Shown one piece after another: positions 18,964-28,253 of a stretch of DNA of 64,000 nt. Below the pieces are notes generated by a model, which was given only the letters and a program-made list of their open reading frames with translations, was not told where the DNA came from and did no database searches. The stretch is from DAINRZ01 sp964634885. Its GTDB lineage: Bacteria > Bacteroidota > Ignavibacteria > Kapaibacteriales > UBA2268. A program made the translations under genes and the position numbers. The DNA is taken from positions 31,561 to 95,560 of the forward strand of contig CAZWLN010000014.1 in assembly GCA_964634885.1 (NCBI GenBank), read 5' to 3'. Within the stretch, counting starts at the first letter, position 1, and each line of letters begins with the position of its first letter.

Positions 18964-20052
18964 TTATAAGAAATGGCTGATATTCTTTCTTCTGATTGTT
19001 TTAACGATTTCCTTTACTTCTTCGGACTGTTTCCTTGGGCAGATGAGCAGGGCTTCTTCGCTGTCAACCACGATGATGTCCTGGAGGCCGACGATGCTGA
19101 TCAGCTTCTCGTATCCGCTGATGAGGCAATTCCTCGTATCGACGGCAATGACATTGCCCTGGATGAAATTATTCCTGCCGTCTTTCAGGGACAGGCGGTA
19201 GAATTCGTCCCAGTTACCGAGGTCGCTCCAGGAGAAAGAAGACTGCAGCACCAGCACGTTGTCCGATTTTTCGAGAATGGCGTAATCGACCGACTCCGCC
19301 TGTATCTGCTTGTAAAGCTGGTCCACGTTTGTTTCGTAGTCTTCCGTGCCGACATGTTTCTGCAACTGTTTGAACAAGGCTGCGTGTTCCGGCAGGTATT
19401 TGTTGAAACCTTTCCAGAACGTATCGAAACGCCAGACAAAGATGCCGCTGTTCCAAAGGAAGTCTCCCGACTCGATGAAACGCTTGGCAGTCTCGAGGTC
19501 GGGCTTTTCGGCAAATGTAGTTGAGTTGCGAACACCCTTAGTGTACAACTCACCCAGGTTGCCGGGAGCTTCCTTGATCTGGATATAGCCATAGCCTGTG
19601 TCGGGCCTTGTCGGAGTAATGCCGATGGTAACCTTGCCCTTAGTCTCCAGCGCTACCTGTCCTGCCAACTCAAGGCTCTGGTGGAATTCCCTGACATTGT
19701 GTATTATATGGTCCGAAGGAAAAGCATACATGACCGTATCTTCCCGGTACCTGTCGCTGAGAGCCGTGGCTGCCAGTGCAAGGGCCGGCGCCGTTTTGCG
19801 TGCGAACGGTTCCAGCAAAATATTGCTTTCCTGTATCATCGGAAGCTGTTCGACGACAAAATCCCTGAATTTGCGTTCGGTTACGACGAATATTTCTTCG
19901 AGGCTGAAGAGCGGCAGCAGGCGGGCAACCGTGTTCTGGAGCATTGTACCTTCGCCGATAAAATGGTTGAATTGTTTGGGCACCTTTTCTGTGCTGCGGG
20001 GCCACATCCTCGAACCGTAACCGCCGGCCATTATTACAGCCACCTTCTTCAT
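18964..20052 (-). CDS. manC: Mannose-1-phosphate guanylyltransferase
   Basis: 362 residues. Makes GDP-mannose from mannose 1-phosphate and GTP. The nucleotidyltransferase signature is complete: VIMAGGYGSRMWPRSTEKVP with KQF at the N-terminus, FPSDHII, TGYGYIQI, FAEKPDLETAKRFI, NSGIFVWR and WSDLGNWDEFY. The C-terminal cupin (phosphomannose isomerase) domain of bifunctional enzymes is absent, so this is the monofunctional form. Start supported by AGAGGAAATGAT directly upstream. Product feeds surface glycan synthesis. Confidence 0.93.
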   Translation of the reverse strand: MKKVAVIMAGGYGSRMWPRSTEKVPKQFNHFIGEGTMLQNTVARLLPLFSLEEIFVVTERKFRDFVVEQLPMIQESNILLEPFARKTAPALALAATALSDRYREDTVMYAFPSDHIIHNVREFHQSLELAGQVALETKGKVTIGITPTRPDTGYGYIQIKEAPGNLGELYTKGVRNSTTFAEKPDLETAKRFIESGDFLWNSGIFVWRFDTFWKGFNKYLPEHAALFKQLQKHVGTEDYETNVDQLYKQIQAESVDYAILEKSDNVLVLQSSFSWSDLGNWDEFYRLSLKDGRNNFIQGNVIAVDTRNCLISGYEKLISIVGLQDIIVVDSEEALLICPRKQSEEVKEIVKTIRRKNISHFL

Positions 20053-20316
20053 ATCATTTCCTCTTGTTAAATATTAATCATTTACAAATATAAAACTATC
20101 CTGCAATAAATTACTATTGCAGAAAAAAATTAATTTTATTGATAATGTCGGTTTAACTGCTTGTTTATTACACCAGACTGAGAAATTTCCTGGTGAAAAC
20201 CTGTGCTTATTTTTCAATTGCATTGTCTGTTACGTATCCGCTTCCACGGATAGCACAGGTGCGTTTGAAGGTCCGGCTGCATTAGCCATTCCACTAATTC
20301 ATCAACTGTTGTTTGA

Positions 20317-20742
20317 TTATACTTTCTTAATTACACACTTTACCACTTTTTCGAACTGGTCTGCACCGACAGGCTTGGTAATGACTGCGTCGAAGCCGTA
20401 TTCCCTGTAATTCAGGGCCTCCCGGGAATCTGAGTAGCCGCTGAACAGGATCGACTTTATATTTGGGTCAATCCTTTTCAGTTCCTTCAAAACGATGTCT
20501 CCGCCACTGTTGGCGTCTCCTTTAATTGAAAGGTCCAGTATTACAGCCGAGAACCGGTCGTGATCCGACATCGAATTCCTGTATATTTCTACAGCTTCGC
20601 TGCCGTTCCTGGCGCAAACTATATCGAAATTGAGTATCTCTCCCAATTCAACCATATTGTCCCTAATAATATCATCGTCATCCATGAGCAAAAGTCTGGG
20701 ATTTTTCTTTCCTTCGACAAATCCTTCATTCTTAACAATCAA
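20317..20742 (-). CDS. Single-domain response regulator
   Basis: 141 residues from a TTG at 20742; an in-frame TGA lies four codons upstream, and GAGG sits seven bases before the TTG, so an unusual start is forced. Receiver only: acidic cluster DDDD (21-24), phospho-acceptor D70 in VILDLSIKGDANSGG, S101 and K123 (TKPVG). The loop after D70 is longer than usual, as in receivers of metal-dependent or Spo0F-like phosphorelay proteins. No output domain. It may accept phosphate from the soluble hybrid kinase nearby or from elsewhere. Confidence 0.88.
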   Translation of the reverse strand: MIVKNEGFVEGKKNPRLLLMDDDDIIRDNMVELGEILNFDIVCARNGSEAVEIYRNSMSDHDRFSAVILDLSIKGDANSGGDIVLKELKRIDPNIKSILFSGYSDSREALNYREYGFDAVITKPVGADQFEKVVKCVIKKV

Positions 20743-21112
20743 AATAATACCTCATACATTTTATTAATATATGTTCATTTTTCCAATCTCTATTATCGAA
20801 TGAAAACCGAAATTATTTAGTAATTCCCCGAAAAGTAGGTAAATACCAGCTTTTCAGAAGGCCGCAAATTCTTTAAATATTTATTGGACGACATGTATTT
20901 CTTTTGTAAATTATTCCAATAATCCGGATAATGCGTTTGGAGTTGTAAATATCCCATTATTAATTGACATATAGCTATTTAACGATTTTCCCTACCTCCT
21001 TGTACAAAGAGGGAGCAGGGGGAGGTTGGATTTTCCGTGTTTTGGGTTATCTAATGCACAATCCGGGTTAAAACAGAGTAGCCGGTAGCTTCACCATGGC
21101 CATAATAAAAAC
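20743..21112. other. Intergenic region with a palindromic element
   Basis: About 370 bases between the response regulator and the terminator of the class V enzyme. No coding frame of interest. It holds the GC-rich palindromic element at 20988-21033; the rest is AT-rich and featureless to inspection. Confidence 0.5.
20988..21033. repeat. Palindromic intergenic element, CCTCCTTGTACAAAGAGGG type
   Basis: CCTC-C-TTGTACAA-A-GAGG is a near-perfect palindrome (20995-21012), followed by GAGCAGGGGGAGG. It is of the same style (CCCTCT...AGAGGG with flanking AGGxGG) as the element at 41494-41590, so both are probably members of one family of short non-coding repeats. Confidence 0.5.
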
Positions 21113-21145
21113 AAATGCCCGGCTTCACTGAAAAGTCGGGCATTT
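21113..21145. terminator. Terminator hairpin, bidirectional
   Basis: AAATGCCCGGCTT pairs with AAGTCGGGCATTT over 13 positions (one G-U), with T-rich flanks on both strands. On the minus strand it follows the class V enzyme gene that stops at 21170. Confidence 0.85.
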
Positions 21146-21169
21146 ATTTTATTTATACGAGTATTACTG

Positions 21170-22321
21170 TTATCTCTTTTTCCTGCTTGCCATCTCGGCT
21201 ACTTCTTTCACAGCTTCGACGAAAGCGGCAGAATCTTCTTCAGTGGTGAACCAGGACGGGCTTGCCCTTACAGTACCCCATGGGTGGACGCCGAGAGGTT
21301 CGAGAAGAAGCGGAGCGCAGTGAATCCCTGAACGGACATGGATGTCATATGAGCTCTCTAATATGTATCCCACTTCTTCAGGTACGAAGTTCTCAATGTT
21401 GAAACAGAAATTGGCAAAACTGTTGTGTTCCGGATCATAGTACATCTTCACACCGGGAACTTCCCCAAGTTCCTTCATCCAGCTCTTTACAACCTTCGCT
21501 TTGTGTTCTTTAATATTCTGCATGCCTGTTTTATTGATGAAATCGACACCGGCTCCGAGTGAAACGATACCCGGGAGCGGATGGGTACCTGCTTCGTAAT
21601 GAATCGGGTATCCTTCGGGCTGGTAGAGTATCTCACTGAGGATGCCCGTACCGCCGACCTTGAAGGGCCTGAGTGGCTGGTCGCCGTTGATGTACAGTCC
21701 GCCGATGCCCATGATGCCGTAAAGGGACTTGTGGCCTGTGAACGCCAGGAAGTCGATGTTCCATCCGGTAACGTCGATGGGCAGGTTGCCTGCTGTCTGG
21801 GAGGCATCGACAATGATTTTGCATCCGTGCCTGTGAGCAATCTCGGAGATGGTTTTAATGTCGAGGATGGTGCCGGTAACATTTGATGAATGATTGACTA
21901 CAACAAGCTTCGTGTCGCGTCTGATTGCCTGTTCGATTCTTTCAGGCGAGACGTAGGACCTGCTGTCGCAATCGACGAAAGTAGCCTGTATTTTACCCAT
22001 TTTCTCAAGTGTCTTCAGGGGCCTGACTACGGAATTGTGTTCAATGCCTGTGGAGACCACATGGCCACCTTCGAGGTCCAGTCCCATAATCGCGATGTTA
22101 AGCGATTCGGTACTGCCCGAGGTAAAGATGATGTGGCTGGGGTCTTCAGCGTTGAAAAGGCCTGCGAGTTTAATACGAGTACTGTACAAAACGTCGTCCG
22201 GTTCTTTCTCTAATCCCGACCTGGAATTGTTACAGGGAGGGTTGGCAATGCATTCGTTAACAGCGTCGATGACTTCCGGTGGCTTAGGAAAGGAAGTTGC
22301 TGTGTTATTAAGATAAATCAT
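21170..22321 (-). CDS. Cysteine desulfurase-family class V aminotransferase
   Basis: 383 residues. Close to the EF2568-type subgroup of class V enzymes: begins IYLNNTATSFPKPPEVIDAV, has FTSGSTESLNIAI, VVNHSSNVTG, IVDASQTAGNLPIDV, the PLP lysine in AFTGHKSLYGIMGIGGL (about residue 200) and the catalytic cysteine in VRSGIHCAPLLL (about 333), with GTVRASPSWFTTEED near the C-terminus. These features fit removal of sulfur or selenium from cysteine or selenocysteine. No suf/isc or selenium genes are adjacent. Distinct from the longer class V protein at 12-13.4 kb. Confidence 0.9.
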   Translation of the reverse strand: MIYLNNTATSFPKPPEVIDAVNECIANPPCNNSRSGLEKEPDDVLYSTRIKLAGLFNAEDPSHIIFTSGSTESLNIAIMGLDLEGGHVVSTGIEHNSVVRPLKTLEKMGKIQATFVDCDSRSYVSPERIEQAIRRDTKLVVVNHSSNVTGTILDIKTISEIAHRHGCKIIVDASQTAGNLPIDVTGWNIDFLAFTGHKSLYGIMGIGGLYINGDQPLRPFKVGGTGILSEILYQPEGYPIHYEAGTHPLPGIVSLGAGVDFINKTGMQNIKEHKAKVVKSWMKELGEVPGVKMYYDPEHNSFANFCFNIENFVPEEVGYILESSYDIHVRSGIHCAPLLLEPLGVHPWGTVRASPSWFTTEEDSAAFVEAVKEVAEMASRKKR

Positions 22322-22526
22322 AATCCTCTGCTTTCATTTATATTCCGCAAACGTAACTTTCACAAACAATTTACAGTTACAAAACAACAAAATTAATAAA
22401 CACTGATTAATTTTACGCTATTACAGAAAAATTTTTTTTCCTTAGATAAATAAAATATTTTTGTTAAACTTTTCAACTGTACAGATGAAAAGGCTTTTTA
22501 AAATTAATTAAAAGAGTTGCGGCATT

Positions 22527-23501
22527 ATGGTAGGAAACATTGAAATCAGGAAGGCATATATAGACCTAAGAAACCACAATCCTGCCCAGATAATAATACT
22601 CTTCATCCTGCTCTTATGCCTCTTTTTCATTGTCATCGAAAACGTACTGCCTCTGATGAGATTCTTCTTTGAGGATTTCCTTAACGGCGCTGTCATCAGC
22701 CAGGGACAGACTGTCAGATATAACCTCGACACACCCGAGCCACTAAAAGAAACATCCTATTATCTTTCCTGGGCTGTGGACATATACAAAAACACACCAA
22801 TGGAAAACAGGTACTGGTTCAATCCTCTCCTGTCGATGATGCTTGAAAGTACTTTGCTGTCCGTCCTGGCAACCGTGGTACTGACAACGCTTCTGCCCCG
22901 CAAGATCGGCTACATGAGGCTGAAAGTGGACAGGGAGATTGCGAAGGTACTCGAAAAACTGACAATTGCCCAGTTCGGATACAGCGACATTCCAAACATG
23001 ACGATTGTTGCCAATGAGCTGTTGAACGCTGACGACCAGGAAATACGCGATTTGGTCGATGACCTGGGCATCTCCTTCGACAACCTGATAATACTCCGCA
23101 GGGGACTGATCTGGCAGTATTCGCCTATATGGTACCAGATACTCCATGTAAACGACGCCATCAGGGTGTACATGCGCTATTACTTCACTGTCAAATACAG
23201 CAACCATGTCCTTGGGTTCGTTTACATAGGCGCTGCGGTACTCATCATCATCATCGGCCTCCGAGGCCTTAAATTCATTCCGCCGAACCAGCCTTCTCTC
23301 GTCATTTTCGCGCTTGGAATGGAATTCTCCATTCTTGTTGTCTATGCCATTACAACAATGTACACCAAAGAGGGCGAAGAAACGGAAGTATCCGTCAAAG
23401 CCGAAACAAAAGGCAAATCCGGCCAGTTGAGTTCCGACTTCGGCAACAGCAAGGAAATTGAAAAACTGCTCAGAGTTTTCATCAAAACAAAAAAATACTA
23501 A
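22527..23501 (+). CDS. Four-helix membrane protein of unknown function
   Basis: 324 residues, not recognised. Four hydrophobic helices are predicted at about 20-41, 102-122, 227-247 and 256-277. The loop between helices 1 and 2 (about 60 residues, FFFEDFLNGAVISQGQTVRY) is probably periplasmic, and the loop between 2 and 3 (about 105 residues, RKIGYMRLKVDREIAKVLEK, with IWQYSPIWYQILHVNDAIRV) is charged and probably cytoplasmic. The C-terminal 45 residues are charged and end in EKLLRVFIKTKKY. A single gene with its own upstream region. No catalytic motif seen. Confidence 0.75.
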   Translation: MVGNIEIRKAYIDLRNHNPAQIIILFILLLCLFFIVIENVLPLMRFFFEDFLNGAVISQGQTVRYNLDTPEPLKETSYYLSWAVDIYKNTPMENRYWFNPLLSMMLESTLLSVLATVVLTTLLPRKIGYMRLKVDREIAKVLEKLTIAQFGYSDIPNMTIVANELLNADDQEIRDLVDDLGISFDNLIILRRGLIWQYSPIWYQILHVNDAIRVYMRYYFTVKYSNHVLGFVYIGAAVLIIIIGLRGLKFIPPNQPSLVIFALGMEFSILVVYAITTMYTKEGEETEVSVKAETKGKSGQLSSDFGNSKEIEKLLRVFIKTKKY

Positions 23502-23668
23502 AAATTACAATAAATTGAAATTCCTTAGCTTTTATTTCTGCTTTTTTCATTAATTTTGAAATCTGTAAATGTGTAAAGCTGTGAAATTAAATAGATTATG
23601 ACGTTTGGAATTAGTATGTACGGAACAGGAAAATTATTTTACTTCAATGATATAAGAGGCTTCATTTT

Positions 23669-24535
23669 ATGAACAAAATTGTAGATGCACGTTTCATCGG
23701 GCCTGACGTAAGGCTTTTGGAGATCGAAGCTCCGAAGATAGCAGCGAAAAGAAAGCCGGGCCAGTTTATTATACTTAGGGTACACGACAAAGGCGAGCGT
23801 ATCCCGTTAACTATTGCCGACTCCGACACGGCCAAAGGCACGATTACAATCATCGTCCAGGGCATCGGAAAAACCACTAAATTCCTCAATTCGCTCGAGG
23901 CAGGCGACAATGTTCACGACCTGGTCGGCCCTCTCGGCCGCCCGTCCGAAATTGAGAATTTCGGTACTGCCGTCAGCATCGGCGGCGGCGTCGGTACTGC
24001 CATTGCCTATCCTACAGCCAAAGCGCTGAAAGAAGCCGGCAATCATGTAATCAGCATCATCGGCGGCAGGACTAAAGAACTGGTTCTCCTCGAGAAAGAA
24101 ATGACCGACGTTTGCGACGAGGTCTATCCCACGACAGACGACGGCTCCTACGGCTACCACGGCTTCGTTACACAGAAGCTCCAGGAACTCATCGACTCCG
24201 GCAGGAAAATCGATTTCGTACTTGCAATCGGCCCCATCCCCATGATGAACGCCGTGGCCAAAGTTACAAAACCTTACGGCATCAAAACCGTTGTCAGCCT
24301 TAACCCCATCATGATCGACGGTACCGGTATGTGTGGCGGCTGCCGCGCTGTAGTTGACGACAAAACCGTTTTCGTCTGCGTCGATGGCCCCGAATTCGAT
24401 GCCCACAAAGTAGATTTCGACGTTCTGACAAAGAGGAACCGCATGTACCTCGAACAGGAAAAATCTTCACTTGAGACATTCACACACGATTGCAAATTAG
24501 ACGCCGCAATTAAGAAGGAGGAACACAATGGCTGA
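23669..24535 (+). CDS. nfnA: NfnA/SudB-type FAD/NAD-binding subunit
   Basis: 288 residues. Ferredoxin-NADP+ reductase-fold subunit with an N-terminal FAD barrel (KPGQFIILRVHDKGERIPL, the RxPLT-like FAD site), an NAD(H) domain (VSIGGGVGTAIAYPTAKALK) and a C-terminal 2Fe-2S ligand cluster (GMCGGCRAVVDDKTVFVC, about 221-236). With the next gene it forms the pair known as NfnAB (electron-bifurcating NADH-dependent ferredoxin:NADP+ oxidoreductase), also called sulfide dehydrogenase. The same fold is annotated as dihydroorotate dehydrogenase electron-transfer subunit; the partner gene decides for NfnA. It overlaps nfnB by eight bases. Confidence 0.9.
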   Translation: MNKIVDARFIGPDVRLLEIEAPKIAAKRKPGQFIILRVHDKGERIPLTIADSDTAKGTITIIVQGIGKTTKFLNSLEAGDNVHDLVGPLGRPSEIENFGTAVSIGGGVGTAIAYPTAKALKEAGNHVISIIGGRTKELVLLEKEMTDVCDEVYPTTDDGSYGYHGFVTQKLQELIDSGRKIDFVLAIGPIPMMNAVAKVTKPYGIKTVVSLNPIMIDGTGMCGGCRAVVDDKTVFVCVDGPEFDAHKVDFDVLTKRNRMYLEQEKSSLETFTHDCKLDAAIKKEEHNG

Positions 24536-25952
24536 GTTGACCCAAAAAGAAAGAATGCAGATAAAAAGACATCACATGCGCGAACAGGAACCCCAAGTCA
24601 GAGCGCACAATTTCCTCGAAGTAAACCTTGGGTACACCGAAGAAATGGCCCATGAAGAAGCCATGCGCTGCATCCAGTGCAAGAACACACCGTGCATCGC
24701 CGGCTGCCCCGTCAATGTGAACATTCCCGGCTTCATCAAGAAAGTCGAAGAAGGCAATTACGCCGAAGCAGCCAATATCCTGAAAGGCGACAATGCCCTT
24801 CCTGCTGTCTGCGGCAGGGTTTGCCCCCAGGAAACACAATGCGAAGCCCTTTGTACCGTAGGCAAGAAAAACGAACCCGTAGGCATCGGCTATCTCGAAC
24901 GTTTCGTTGCAGACTGGGAAAGGAACAACATCGGCTTCCGTATGCCCGAAATGAAACCCAAAACCGGGAAAAAAGTTGCCGTCATCGGCGGCGGCCCTGC
25001 CGGGCTCAGCTGTGCAGGCGACCTCATCCGCATGGGCCATGACGTTACCGTTTTCGAAGCCCTCCATGAAATCGGCGGCGTATTAATGTACGGCATACCC
25101 GAATTCAGGCTTCCCAAAGTGATTGTCCAGGCTGAAGTTGACGCTCTGCGTAAGCTCGGCGTTGTCTTCCACACAAACCAGGTCATCGGCCTGACAGATA
25201 CCATCGACGAACTGCTCAAGGAATACGACGCTGCTTTCGTTGGTGTCGGCGCCGGCCTCCCGTACTTCATGAACATTCCCGGTGAGCACCTGAACGGTGT
25301 TTACTCCTCCAATGAATACCTTACCAGGGTTAACCTGATGAAAGCATACAGCTTCCCCGAAAACGACACACCAATGTTCGACATTAAGAACAAAACCGTA
25401 GTTGTGTTCGGCGGCGGCAACACAGCGATGGACGCCGTAAGGACCTCCCTCAGGCTTGGCGCAAAGAGAGCCATGATCATCTACCGCAGGACCGAAGCAG
25501 AGATGCCCGCCCGTGTCGAAGAGATCAAACACGCCAAGGAAGAAGGCGTCGAATTCCGTGTATTGTGGGCACCGCTTGAATTTAAAGGCAGTGAACAGGG
25601 CTGGCTTCAGTCGGTCACCCTCCAGCAGATGGAACTCGGCGAGCCCGACGCTTCCGGCAGGCGCAGGCCTGTACCAATCGACGGCGCTTTCGAAGAAATC
25701 CCGATCGACGTTGCTGTCGTAGCCATCGGCAACGGCTCCAACCCGATCATCAGCAAAACAACCCCCGATCTGAATGTAAATAAGTGGGGCAACATCCTCG
25801 TTGACGAAAAGAACATGAAAACCAGCAAGAAAGGCGTTTTCGCCGGAGGAGACATCGTTTCCGGCGGCGCGACCGTAATTCTTGCAATGGGCGCAGGCAG
25901 GACCGCTGCCAAAGCAATAGACGAATACCTTGCCGACAAGACCGCCTGGTAA
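24528..25952 (+). CDS. nfnB: NfnB/SudA, glutamate synthase small-subunit-like flavoprotein
   Basis: 474 residues. N-terminal domain with two 4Fe-4S clusters (CIQCKNTPCIAGCPVN and CGRVCPQETQCEALC), then an FAD dinucleotide fold (VAVIGGGPAGLSCAGDLIRM) and an NADP(H) fold (VVVFGGGNTAMDAVRTSLRL), ending in GGDIVSGGATVILAMGAGRT. Full length for GltD/NfnB. The ribosome site AAGGAGG lies inside the end of nfnA, and the overlap implies translational coupling and a 1:1 complex. Enzymatically it may run as bifurcating transhydrogenase linking NADPH, NADH and ferredoxin; glutamate synthase activity is unlikely without a large subunit nearby. Confidence 0.92.
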   Translation: MAELTQKERMQIKRHHMREQEPQVRAHNFLEVNLGYTEEMAHEEAMRCIQCKNTPCIAGCPVNVNIPGFIKKVEEGNYAEAANILKGDNALPAVCGRVCPQETQCEALCTVGKKNEPVGIGYLERFVADWERNNIGFRMPEMKPKTGKKVAVIGGGPAGLSCAGDLIRMGHDVTVFEALHEIGGVLMYGIPEFRLPKVIVQAEVDALRKLGVVFHTNQVIGLTDTIDELLKEYDAAFVGVGAGLPYFMNIPGEHLNGVYSSNEYLTRVNLMKAYSFPENDTPMFDIKNKTVVVFGGGNTAMDAVRTSLRLGAKRAMIIYRRTEAEMPARVEEIKHAKEEGVEFRVLWAPLEFKGSEQGWLQSVTLQQMELGEPDASGRRRPVPIDGAFEEIPIDVAVVAIGNGSNPIISKTTPDLNVNKWGNILVDEKNMKTSKKGVFAGGDIVSGGATVILAMGAGRTAAKAIDEYLADKTAW

Positions 25953-25976
25953 ACATTGCATTCAATATAAAATAGT

Positions 25977-26015
25977 AACAGGAGGAAGGCCGTACAGCTT
26001 TCCTCCTGTTTTATT
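25977..26015. terminator. Bidirectional terminator between nfnB and the MmeI-like gene
   Basis: AACAGGAGGAA (25977-25987) pairs perfectly with TTCCTCCTGTT (26000-26010) and is followed by TTTATTT on the plus strand and preceded by A/T-rich sequence for the convergent gene. Confidence 0.88.
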
Positions 26016-26030
26016 TGTCAGTTACTTCGC

Positions 26031-28229
26031 TTACTTACTTTTCTTTATGACGTTCATTAACGAAGCAGTGTACTTTTCATACAAGCCTAAGAGGAACTCC
26101 ATCCTGTTCACTTCGTCAGAGAAGGGCTGAGAACGGTAGCACCGGTCAACAGCCTTGTCAAGGGCCATATGTGCTTTAACAAGATCGGGAGGCATTGTCA
26201 GAGTGTTGTATAAATCTGCAAAGGAAGCAGGTTTACCTTTGGTTGGATTTTGAAATTTTGTTCTTACGTCAAGGACATGGGTTGCAGCAGCTTCAACAGC
26301 AGCTTTTTCCCTTTCGCCGTAATCATCAGGCCAGGGGAAGTTATTATAGACAATATCTTTGGAGTACCTGAAATCGCTTTTCAAACGGCCGCACACATTT
26401 CTAACCCATGCCATGTGCATTTCGGAGGTAAGAACAGCAAAGTGAAAAAGTGTGGCATCCGGTAAAGACATACATGTATCGCTGACAATAGAATTGCTGT
26501 CGAAAAATCCTATTGGTATATATTTTCTGTTTTCAGAGGAAACCCTCGGTATTAGTACATAGTCAGTGTTTGGTTGCCTGATTTCACCGAACAATGTAGG
26601 ATATTGTGCTAACTTCCGGGTCGACGGCCTCCTGCTATCAAGGCGATAATTCTTCACAAGTTCTATTCTCTTTAAGAGTACTCCTGATAACCTTATTTCA
26701 TTGGGAGGTACATTCAACAGCCACAAGCACCATCGTTTTTCACCATTAATAAATTCACGTGCACTGATCAGGGGCTTGATATATTTTTCAATATTTGGTT
26801 CTATTGCTATAATTTGAGATTTTTCCGAATCGCTTAAAATCAAATTGCCATTATCGTTAGGCATATTCCCGAAATTCATCTCCGGGACGCGGCACAATGG
26901 TTTCTGCCGTTTTCCGATCAGTATGTTCTTTGCGTCCACGAGGTAGGGATTGATGTTCGAAGCCCTGATCAAATGCGGTTCACCTTTAATGTCTCCATAT
27001 TCAAATATTGACTTTTCAGCGTGCCCATTGCATGAAAACCCTATTATTACGCAATATACCGCCGCAATTCCCCTGCCTTCGTTGCTCCACTTGAAAGTCC
27101 TGTGGGCAAAGTCGATTTCAATCTTGTGCTTGTCAGTCAATTCATTCCAGATTACCGCTACCTGCTCCCCCTGCGTAATTGAATTGGTAGAAACAAAGGC
27201 TGCCCTGATGTTTGTACCGCCGATATATTCAGCAGCTTTTTTGTACCAGCCGCTGACATAGTCGAGAGTACCGGAACCGCTTATATTGCCGTACAAGCGC
27301 CGTATTTCCGCCCTCTGCCCGTCTGTCATCATCTTGGATCCGATGAAAGGAGGATTGCCGAAAATATAATCAAATTTTATCTCAGGCTTTGGTTCGGGTT
27401 TCGGCCCTCTATGGATTGCGAACGAATCTGTCTGAACGTTCAAAGTATTGTATTCCTGCGCCGGTTCACTCACAATATAGATATTCGTATGTTTAGCAAC
27501 TACGTCAACTGTATTAAGAGGCTGAAGCAGGCTTTGCCAGTCTATATCAAGAGCATTGCCGTTGAGTATATTGGCTGACTTTTGAAGGGGAAGCCGGACA
27601 TAGTACTGGCCCAATTCCTCAGACATTTTCATGTTCATCTGGTGTTCCATCAGCCACATTGCTACTTCCGCAATACGGCAGGGCCATTCTTCTATCTCGA
27701 TGCCATAGAACTGTTCCGGATGGACCAGGACAAGGTCATCGATGCTTAATGCCAACTGATCGCTTTCCTGGAGTACTTTCAGGATTTGCAGTTCAAGTAT
27801 TCGCAATTCTCGGTATGATATTACAAGGAAATTGCCGCAGCCACTGGCAGGATCGAGGAATTTCAAACCGGCGATTTTTTTGTGGAATTCTTTAAGTTTA
27901 TTCCTGTTGGCTTTAATCGTATTGAATTCCTTGTACAATTCATCGAGGAATAGCGGCCCGATTGCCTTCATGATGTTCTTCTCTGAAGTGTAATGCGCTC
28001 CGAGGTTTCTTCTTTCTCCGGGATTCATTGTGGACTGGAATAATGAGCCGAAAATTGCAGGCGAAATCAGAGACCAGTCCAATCCGGCACAATCCAGGAT
28101 CAGTTCCCTCATTTTCGAATTGAAACTTGCCATCGGCAATGTCTCACCGAACAATCTGCCGTTAACCCAGGGGAAGAGATTCAAGTCCTCATCCAGGTTT
28201 TTTTGCCTTCTGTCAACGGGAGTATTCAA
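26031..28229 (-). CDS. MmeI-like methyltransferase and recognition half (downstream of the amber codon)
   Basis: About 732 residues from a TTG at 28229, the first possible start after the amber codon; no ribosome site precedes it, so independent translation is doubtful. It contains FGSLFQSTMNPGERRNLGAHYT (family-typical), SAM motif I FLDPASGCGNF, IYGIE-like FYGIEIEEWPCRIAEVAMWL, and the amino-methyltransferase motif FGNPPFIGSKM. The last 350 residues hold the target recognition region and end GLYEKYTASLMNVIKKSK. The convergent nfnB gene ends 79 bases away across a shared terminator. Confidence 0.6.
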   Translation of the reverse strand: MNTPVDRRQKNLDEDLNLFPWVNGRLFGETLPMASFNSKMRELILDCAGLDWSLISPAIFGSLFQSTMNPGERRNLGAHYTSEKNIMKAIGPLFLDELYKEFNTIKANRNKLKEFHKKIAGLKFLDPASGCGNFLVISYRELRILELQILKVLQESDQLALSIDDLVLVHPEQFYGIEIEEWPCRIAEVAMWLMEHQMNMKMSEELGQYYVRLPLQKSANILNGNALDIDWQSLLQPLNTVDVVAKHTNIYIVSEPAQEYNTLNVQTDSFAIHRGPKPEPKPEIKFDYIFGNPPFIGSKMMTDGQRAEIRRLYGNISGSGTLDYVSGWYKKAAEYIGGTNIRAAFVSTNSITQGEQVAVIWNELTDKHKIEIDFAHRTFKWSNEGRGIAAVYCVIIGFSCNGHAEKSIFEYGDIKGEPHLIRASNINPYLVDAKNILIGKRQKPLCRVPEMNFGNMPNDNGNLILSDSEKSQIIAIEPNIEKYIKPLISAREFINGEKRWCLWLLNVPPNEIRLSGVLLKRIELVKNYRLDSRRPSTRKLAQYPTLFGEIRQPNTDYVLIPRVSSENRKYIPIGFFDSNSIVSDTCMSLPDATLFHFAVLTSEMHMAWVRNVCGRLKSDFRYSKDIVYNNFPWPDDYGEREKAAVEAAATHVLDVRTKFQNPTKGKPASFADLYNTLTMPPDLVKAHMALDKAVDRCYRSQPFSDEVNRMEFLLGLYEKYTASLMNVIKKSK

Positions 28230-28253
28230 AACCTGAAACAGGTATCCAAGCTG

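Noticed and set aside
24510..25961. Long open frames antisense to nfnB
   Set aside because: Shadow frames of a GC-skewed coding region; the plus strand carries complete, recognisable nfnB with all Fe-S cysteines.
28227..28229. TTG at 28229 as an independent gene start
   Set aside because: No ribosome site, and the codons just before it (QLGYLFQV) continue the family sequence, so the frame belongs to the same gene as the upstream half.
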